This document shows, piece after piece, positions 31,477 to 35,047 of a stretch of 35,047 bases of DNA. Below the pieces are notes generated by a model. That model did not search any database. It saw nothing but the letters and a program-made list of their open reading frames with translations, and was not told the origin of the DNA. The translations under genes were made by a program, and so were the position numbers. This DNA comes from a bacterium. Its GTDB lineage: Bacteria; Zhuqueibacterota; QNDG01; DTFT01. The first letter of the stretch is position 1. Every line of letters starts with the position of its first letter. The stretch spans positions 1 to 35,047 of the forward strand of contig JAFGAX010000141.1 in assembly GCA_016933415.1 (NCBI GenBank). The letters run 5' to 3'.

Positions 31477-33111
31477 ATGACCATTCAACCGTATTCACGC
31501 AAGGGACGAAACGCGTCCCGCCGGCGTCTCGTTGCCGCGGCCGCGGTCATGGCTTTGGCGGTGTCCATGCCCGCGCTTTACGGCCAGGGCATCACGCGGA
31601 CCACGGGACTGGGCCTGCGGGGTTCGTTCTGGAAGACCGGCGATCATGCCATGGGCGTCCGCGTCAGCGGACTGGACCAGGGCACTTCGGTTGATGTCGA
31701 GGGAGCAGGCGGGGACATCGTGTTCTTCTCCCGGCTCGCGGACCGCTGGTTTCTGGAGGGCAGCCTGGGCGTGGTGAGCCGCGTCTCCGTCCGTTCCTCC
31801 GCCTGGTCGGATGACGATGTCGACGTCTCCGCCGTGATCCCCATTCTGCTTGGCGGACGGTTCGACCTGCTGAGCGTCGGGGTCCGGAGCGCGCTTCAGC
31901 CTTATGTCTGCGCCGGCGCAGGCACCTACTGGGCCAGCCGGACCAGCGTGGACGCGGACCGGGTGGAAGTGGCCGCGGAATCCGATTTTCAGCCGGGCGG
32001 GTATGTCGGTCTCGGAAGCCATGTGCTGGCCTGCGACTGGTTCGCGCTGTCCGCGGATACGCGCTATCATTTCGTCGATTTCTCCGCAGGGAACGACCGC
32101 AGCGGATACCAGTTCAGCCTGGGATTCGCATTCATGTGGGGACAGAAAAAGGAATTGTTCAAGGTCCTCTCGGTCCGGGTGAATGTGGAGGATATCTATC
32201 CAGCGTATTACCGCTTCTATAACCTGGTTCCCATCGCCACGGTCACGGTCCGCAACACCGCGGGCCATGCGATCGAAGTCAGTCTGCGTTCGTGGATAGA
32301 CGGCGTCACGGACGGGCCCCGGCACAGCGGATTCGTCTCCATCCCCCGGGGAGAGACGCGGGACCTCCCGGTTCACCTGATTTTCGGACCGACCCTGCTC
32401 CGCGCGGAGACGCGGGAGCCCGCGGTGATCCGCCTTGAAATCGAGGCCCGATCCGGCATCACGCTGACCAAATCGTTCAACGCGCAGGTGGTCGTGCACG
32501 GCCGGAACGCCTGGAACGGGGATATCGACAAACTGCCCGTTTTCGTCACGCCCGAGGATCCGGAAGTACTGGCGATGGGCCGCACGGTCCTGAAAGGTGA
32601 CACGGCCGGCACGGGTCCGGAGCCCGAGCGTCTCCGGCAGGCCCGTCTTCTGTTCGGCGCGGCGGCCGGGAAGGGCGTCCGCTACCGGAGCGATCCCAAC
32701 ATCCCGTTCGATCGGGACGACCGCGTGCAGACCGCCGCCGAAACGTTCTTACTTGGAACGGGGGACTGCGACGATCTGGTCGTGCTCTTCGCCTCTCTGC
32801 TCGAGGGAGCGGGCATTGCCACGGCTTTCGTGGACGTGCGGGATCCCGAAGAGGCGGCCGGGCACGTGTACCTGATGTTCGACACGGGCCTTCCGCCGGA
32901 CCGGTGGTCCGAGATCTCCGCGAATGAAAAGCGGTCCGTGGTCCGGGACGGCGGATCCGGCCGGACCACGCTCTGGATTCCGGTCGAGACCACGCTCATC
33001 CAGTCCGGTTTCGATTCCGCCTGGAAAGAAGGCGCCGCCCAGTATGCCGGGGAAGCCGTTCTCCGGGACGGCCTGATCGAAGGCTGGGTGAAAATCATCG
33101 ACGTTCCCTGA
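31477..33111 (+). CDS. Beta-barrel protein fused to a transglutaminase-like domain
   Basis: A 544-residue fusion. After a signal peptide (about 1-37) residues 40-222 form a small barrel paralogous to the preceding gene. Residues 225-345 look like an Ig-like domain. Residues 385-540 form a transglutaminase/cysteine-protease-like domain with Cys431 in GTGDCDDLVVLFASLLEGAGI, His463 in AGHVYLMF and a third acidic residue, Glu504, in WIPVETT. The usual third residue is Asp, so activity may be altered. Such domains cleave or crosslink peptides. If the barrel is in the outer membrane, its C-terminus lies in the periplasm or outside, which the sequence does not settle. The ATG at 31477 opens the signal peptide; a longer upstream frame is not coding. 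Confidence 0.82.
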   Translation: MTIQPYSRKGRNASRRRLVAAAAVMALAVSMPALYGQGITRTTGLGLRGSFWKTGDHAMGVRVSGLDQGTSVDVEGAGGDIVFFSRLADRWFLEGSLGVVSRVSVRSSAWSDDDVDVSAVIPILLGGRFDLLSVGVRSALQPYVCAGAGTYWASRTSVDADRVEVAAESDFQPGGYVGLGSHVLACDWFALSADTRYHFVDFSAGNDRSGYQFSLGFAFMWGQKKELFKVLSVRVNVEDIYPAYYRFYNLVPIATVTVRNTAGHAIEVSLRSWIDGVTDGPRHSGFVSIPRGETRDLPVHLIFGPTLLRAETREPAVIRLEIEARSGITLTKSFNAQVVVHGRNAWNGDIDKLPVFVTPEDPEVLAMGRTVLKGDTAGTGPEPERLRQARLLFGAAAGKGVRYRSDPNIPFDRDDRVQTAAETFLLGTGDCDDLVVLFASLLEGAGIATAFVDVRDPEEAAGHVYLMFDTGLPPDRWSEISANEKRSVVRDGGSGRTTLWIPVETTLIQSGFDSAWKEGAAQYAGEAVLRDGLIEGWVKIIDVP

Positions 33112-33123
33112 GGGAGATGTCCC

Positions 33124-33873
33124 ATGAACAGAATCATTTTCTGGATCATTGCAGGCCTGTCGGCTTTTCAGTGCCGGACGGCCGGATCCGCGGTGCTCGT
33201 CGAAACCGTTCACGGCGATGTCCGCGTCCGACGCGGGCTCGAGGAAAACTGGTCCAAGGCAAGGCCGGGGATGCCGCTCGAGGCGCTCGACACCGTCTGG
33301 TCCGGAGAGGCCTCCGAGACGGTTCTGCGCCTGGAGGACGGAACCCGGTTCACGCTGGGCGGCAACGCCATTCTGGACATCGGCGACCTGCGGCGCATCA
33401 CCGAAAAGCAGATGTTTCTCTTTCTGATGTCGCGCAAGGTGGAAGGCCTGGCCGCTTCGGATTCGTCGCGACCGATACGGATCGCCAATGTCAGCGTCGT
33501 CCGAGGAGCCAGGCGGGGGGACCGGACGGACATGGCCTCTGAAGGCGCCGCCGGCAACGCGGGCTGGGTCCGCGAGAAGAACGGAGCGCAGGCCCTGAAC
33601 AACGCCGGCCTGACGCCGAACGCCGTGATCCGGCTCTGCAGGATACTCGAACGCTACCCGGGCCTGAAGGACGGCGGCGAGATCCACTGGATGCTCGGAC
33701 GGGCGTTCGAGTCCATGAACCAGCCGGGCCGCGCCATGGAAGCGTACCGGACGGCGCTGGAACGCATCGATTCCGCGCCGGAGGACCGTACGCTGAACGC
33801 GGAGCGCCGAACCGGCATTGAAGCAGCTCTGGGCCGGCTCAAGAATTTTTCAGCATCATCCAATTCTGAATAG
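33124..33873 (+). CDS. FecR-domain protein with C-terminal TPR-like region
   Basis: A 249-residue secreted or periplasmic protein. A signal peptide (1-22) is followed by a FecR-type domain (about 24-90: VETVHGDVRVRRG, LEALDTVWSGEASETVLRLEDGTRFTLGGNA). A linker then leads to a TPR-like helical hairpin (about 165-220, with HWMLGRAFESMNQPGRAMEAYRTALERI). FecR domains of this type are extracytoplasmic and often found in signal or surface-assembly loci; this one is not attached to an anti-sigma region. It starts 12 bp after the transglutaminase-fusion stop with GGGAGAT upstream, so it is translationally linked. The role is probably scaffolding or sensing at the envelope, by inference. Confidence 0.8.
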   Translation: MNRIIFWIIAGLSAFQCRTAGSAVLVETVHGDVRVRRGLEENWSKARPGMPLEALDTVWSGEASETVLRLEDGTRFTLGGNAILDIGDLRRITEKQMFLFLMSRKVEGLAASDSSRPIRIANVSVVRGARRGDRTDMASEGAAGNAGWVREKNGAQALNNAGLTPNAVIRLCRILERYPGLKDGGEIHWMLGRAFESMNQPGRAMEAYRTALERIDSAPEDRTLNAERRTGIEAALGRLKNFSASSNSE

Positions 33874-33883
33874 GAGAATCACC

Positions 33884-34699
33884 ATGATGTCATATCGCAT
33901 CATTCGAGCTTTTTTTGCCGCGGCCTTTCTGGCTGTTCCGGCGCTGACCGGCCTGTCCTGCTGCTGCCTCACGGATCCGTGCGACGACTGCCATAACGGA
34001 GACAGGGATGCCCGCGCCTCCTTCCGGTACGCCGCGGCGGCGGAGGGGATCACAGTATTCTCGCTTGAAGGGATCAACGGGGACGTGGAGATCACGGGTA
34101 CTCCGTCCGCGGATTCGGTGATTGTGCGGGGCGAACGCTCAGTGCGTTCCGACAGCGAGGAGGACGCGCGGGAACACCTGGCCCTTCTGAGCGTGGAGTT
34201 CGGGCCGTCGGCCGGGGCGGTCACGGTCCGCACCCGGCAGCCGAACCGGAACGAAGGACGGACCTACACGGTGAATTATCACGTGCTGCTTCCGGAGCGC
34301 GTCCTCGCGTCCGTCATCGGCGTCAACGGGAACGCCGAAGTCATCGGCATGACCGCTCCGGTCTCCGTCGTCTGGACCAACGGGGATCTCTTTTGCGCCG
34401 ATCTCCATGGCGGATGCGAAGCCTCCCTCGTGAACGGACGGCTCGTCTGCGACGGGACGCTTCCGGTTTCGGGATCCATCGTTCTGTCCGGGGTGAACGG
34501 GAACGTTTTTCTCACGGTGCCGGACACGACATCCGCGCTGATCGACGCGAGGACCACGAATGGGGCCGTGACCGTCAGCGGCCTGTCCGTGCGCGACCTG
34601 AGCTCCTCGCGCACGGCCGTGTCCGGCGTCATCGGCACGGGCCGGGGCACGATACGGTTGACCACGGTGAATGGAAACGTGGCGCTGGCGGGGGAATGA
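33884..34699 (+). CDS. DUF4097-type beta-solenoid surface protein
   Basis: A 271-residue exported protein. A signal peptide ends in a Cys-rich patch (Cys26-28, Cys33, Cys36); LTGLSC could be a weak lipobox. The rest has Asn-Gly turns at residues 65, 148, 166, 184, 205, 226 and 263, spaced 18, 18, 21 and 21 over the central part, each followed by short beta strands (GVNGNAEV, WTNGDLFC, LVNGRLVC, GVNGNVFL). This is the pattern of DUF4097 adhesin-like beta-helices. The ATG at 33884 has AGGAGA six bases upstream. The gene begins 10 bp after the FecR gene stop and ends the operon. The binding partner is unknown. Confidence 0.8.
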   Translation: MMSYRIIRAFFAAAFLAVPALTGLSCCCLTDPCDDCHNGDRDARASFRYAAAAEGITVFSLEGINGDVEITGTPSADSVIVRGERSVRSDSEEDAREHLALLSVEFGPSAGAVTVRTRQPNRNEGRTYTVNYHVLLPERVLASVIGVNGNAEVIGMTAPVSVVWTNGDLFCADLHGGCEASLVNGRLVCDGTLPVSGSIVLSGVNGNVFLTVPDTTSALIDARTTNGAVTVSGLSVRDLSSSRTAVSGVIGTGRGTIRLTTVNGNVALAGE

Positions 34700-34706
34700 G
34701 AGAACA

Positions 34707-34814
34707 GTTCATGGTTCATAGTTCATAGTTGAAAAAAATCCCTTCATTCCAAGGAACAGATTTGGCATGAGGGGATTATTTATTTCTGAACTATGAACCA
34801 TGAACTATGAACTT
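34707..34814. repeat. Inverted heptamer arrays (site H6), GTTCATR type
   Basis: GTTCATG, GTTCATA, GTTCATA at 34707-34727 oppose TGAACTA, TGAACCA, TGAACTA, TGAACTT at 34787-34814. This has the same period and inverted layout as sites H1-H3 but a different sequence. Confidence 0.8.
34737..34777. terminator. Hairpin nested in site H6, possible operon terminator
   Basis: A 16-bp stem (34737-34752 with 34762-34777; one G-T pair and one mismatch) with loop GGAACAGAT lies 37 bp after the last stop codon. The following sequence, ATTTATTTC, is T-rich but has no clean U-tract. Confidence 0.55.
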
Positions 34815-34830
34815 TTTATATCCTCGAGTT

Positions 34831-34960
34831 GTAGGTCCGATATGCCCGCTTCTTCATCGCGGGCTATCGGACTTTTTTCACTGGGGCGTGTTTCGCGCAT
34901 TGAATAAAGATGTCCGAAAGCCTCGTCCCGCTCCCGCGGGACTCGGCATTTCGGACCTAC
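34831..34960. repeat. REPIN, GTAGGTCCGA family (copy 2)
   Basis: The left hairpin, GTAG plus GTCCGATA / TATCGGAC with inner GCCCGC / GCGGGC (34831-34872), faces a right hairpin GTCCGAAA / TTTCGGAC with inner stems ending in CTAC (34912-34960). The outer ends are the same as in the copy at 27842-27927; the inner stems and linker differ. Confidence 0.8.
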
Positions 34961-34972
34961 AATGCGCTTCTC

Positions 34973-34993
34973 TTTGAACCTTGAACTTTGAAT
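34973..34993. repeat. Heptamer array (site H7), TTTGAAC type
   Basis: Three 7-bp units TTTGAAC, CTTGAAC, TTTGAAT. Too short to judge alone, but the period and GAAC core match the other arrays. Confidence 0.6.
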
Positions 34994-35005
34994 TTTTATC
35001 GATCT

Positions 35006-35047
35006 GGGTAGCCACGGCCTGGGTAGCCCACGGCCTGGGTAGCCCAC
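35006..35047 (+). repeat. Truncated REP array running off the window
   Basis: GGGTAGCCCACGGCCT-type units (15, 16 and at least 11 bp) repeat to the last base. As at 27937 only the GTAG head and 5' stem arm are kept; the period is 15-16 bp instead of 14. Confidence 0.75.

Larger units (their letters stand above)
34700..35047. other. Repeat-only end of the window
   Basis: No gene is supported. In order it holds an inverted heptamer pair around a hairpin, a second REPIN, a short heptamer array and the start of a truncated REP array that runs off the window. Confidence 0.7.

Noticed and set aside
30821-33873. FecR protein as an anti-sigma regulator of the TonB receptor (FecIRA-like)
   Set aside because: There is no ECF sigma gene, the FecR protein has a signal peptide instead of an N-terminal cytoplasmic anti-sigma region, and the receptor shows no clear signalling domain beyond its carboxypeptidase-like one.
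34805-35047. An 80-codon minus-strand open frame at the window end
   Set aside because: It is built from REPIN and heptamer sequence; its residues are translations of repeats, and no ribosome binding site or domain is present.

Overview
The window is about 35 kb of GC-rich bacterial DNA. The organism is Gram-negative: there is a TonB-dependent receptor, a porin-like barrel, further outer-membrane barrels and a DUF5916 barrel. It makes isoprenoids by the MEP pathway (ispG) and uses sigma-54 (a GAFTGA activator and a good -24/-12 promoter). Paired arylacetate-CoA ligases with an ACT protein are typical of anaerobic amino-acid and aromatic-acid metabolism. Together with many dispersed hairpin and heptamer repeats, this suggests an uncultivated lineage of the Aminicenantes/Acidobacteria/FCB kind. 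That placement is a guess from gene content only.

Layout. Positions 1-2.7 kb (minus strand) carry a PaaI-type thioesterase, a nitronate monooxygenase-like flavoprotein and a pirin. Positions 2.9-9.5 kb (minus) form one probable operon, read right to left: outer-membrane porin, sodium:solute symporter, its tiny accessory protein, arylacetate-CoA ligase, double ACT protein, second arylacetate-CoA ligase, terminator. It reads as an uptake and CoA-activation module for an aromatic or other organic acid. Positions 9.9-15 kb (minus) carry ispG, a metallo-beta-lactamase-fold protein, a large M23 peptidase and a rhomboid protease, with repeat arrays between them. At 15.3-17.9 kb (plus) is a DUF5916 protein with its own promoter and a strong terminator. 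Positions 18-23.1 kb (minus) carry a B12-binding-type radical SAM protein, an RhlE-type RNA helicase and a GT39-like membrane glycosyltransferase.

From 23.3 to 34.7 kb (plus) is the most interesting part. It holds a GAF/HisKA_2 histidine kinase and a membrane-anchored CHASE2 protein fused to a sigma-54 AAA+ activator domain. These are followed by a near-consensus -24/-12 promoter and an envelope operon: TonB-dependent receptor, small barrel, paralogous barrel fused to a transglutaminase-like domain, FecR/TPR protein, DUF4097 protein. The kinase and activator genes share a 30-bp upstream motif. I infer a self-contained signal-transduction and envelope-remodelling locus.

The intergenic gaps are dense with repeats of three kinds: GTAG-headed hairpins of the REP/REPIN type (no REP transposase lies in the window), paired E elements with compensatory stem changes, and heptamer or octamer arrays of several sequences that mostly share a GAAC core. 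I saw no tRNA, rRNA, CRISPR array or insertion sequence.
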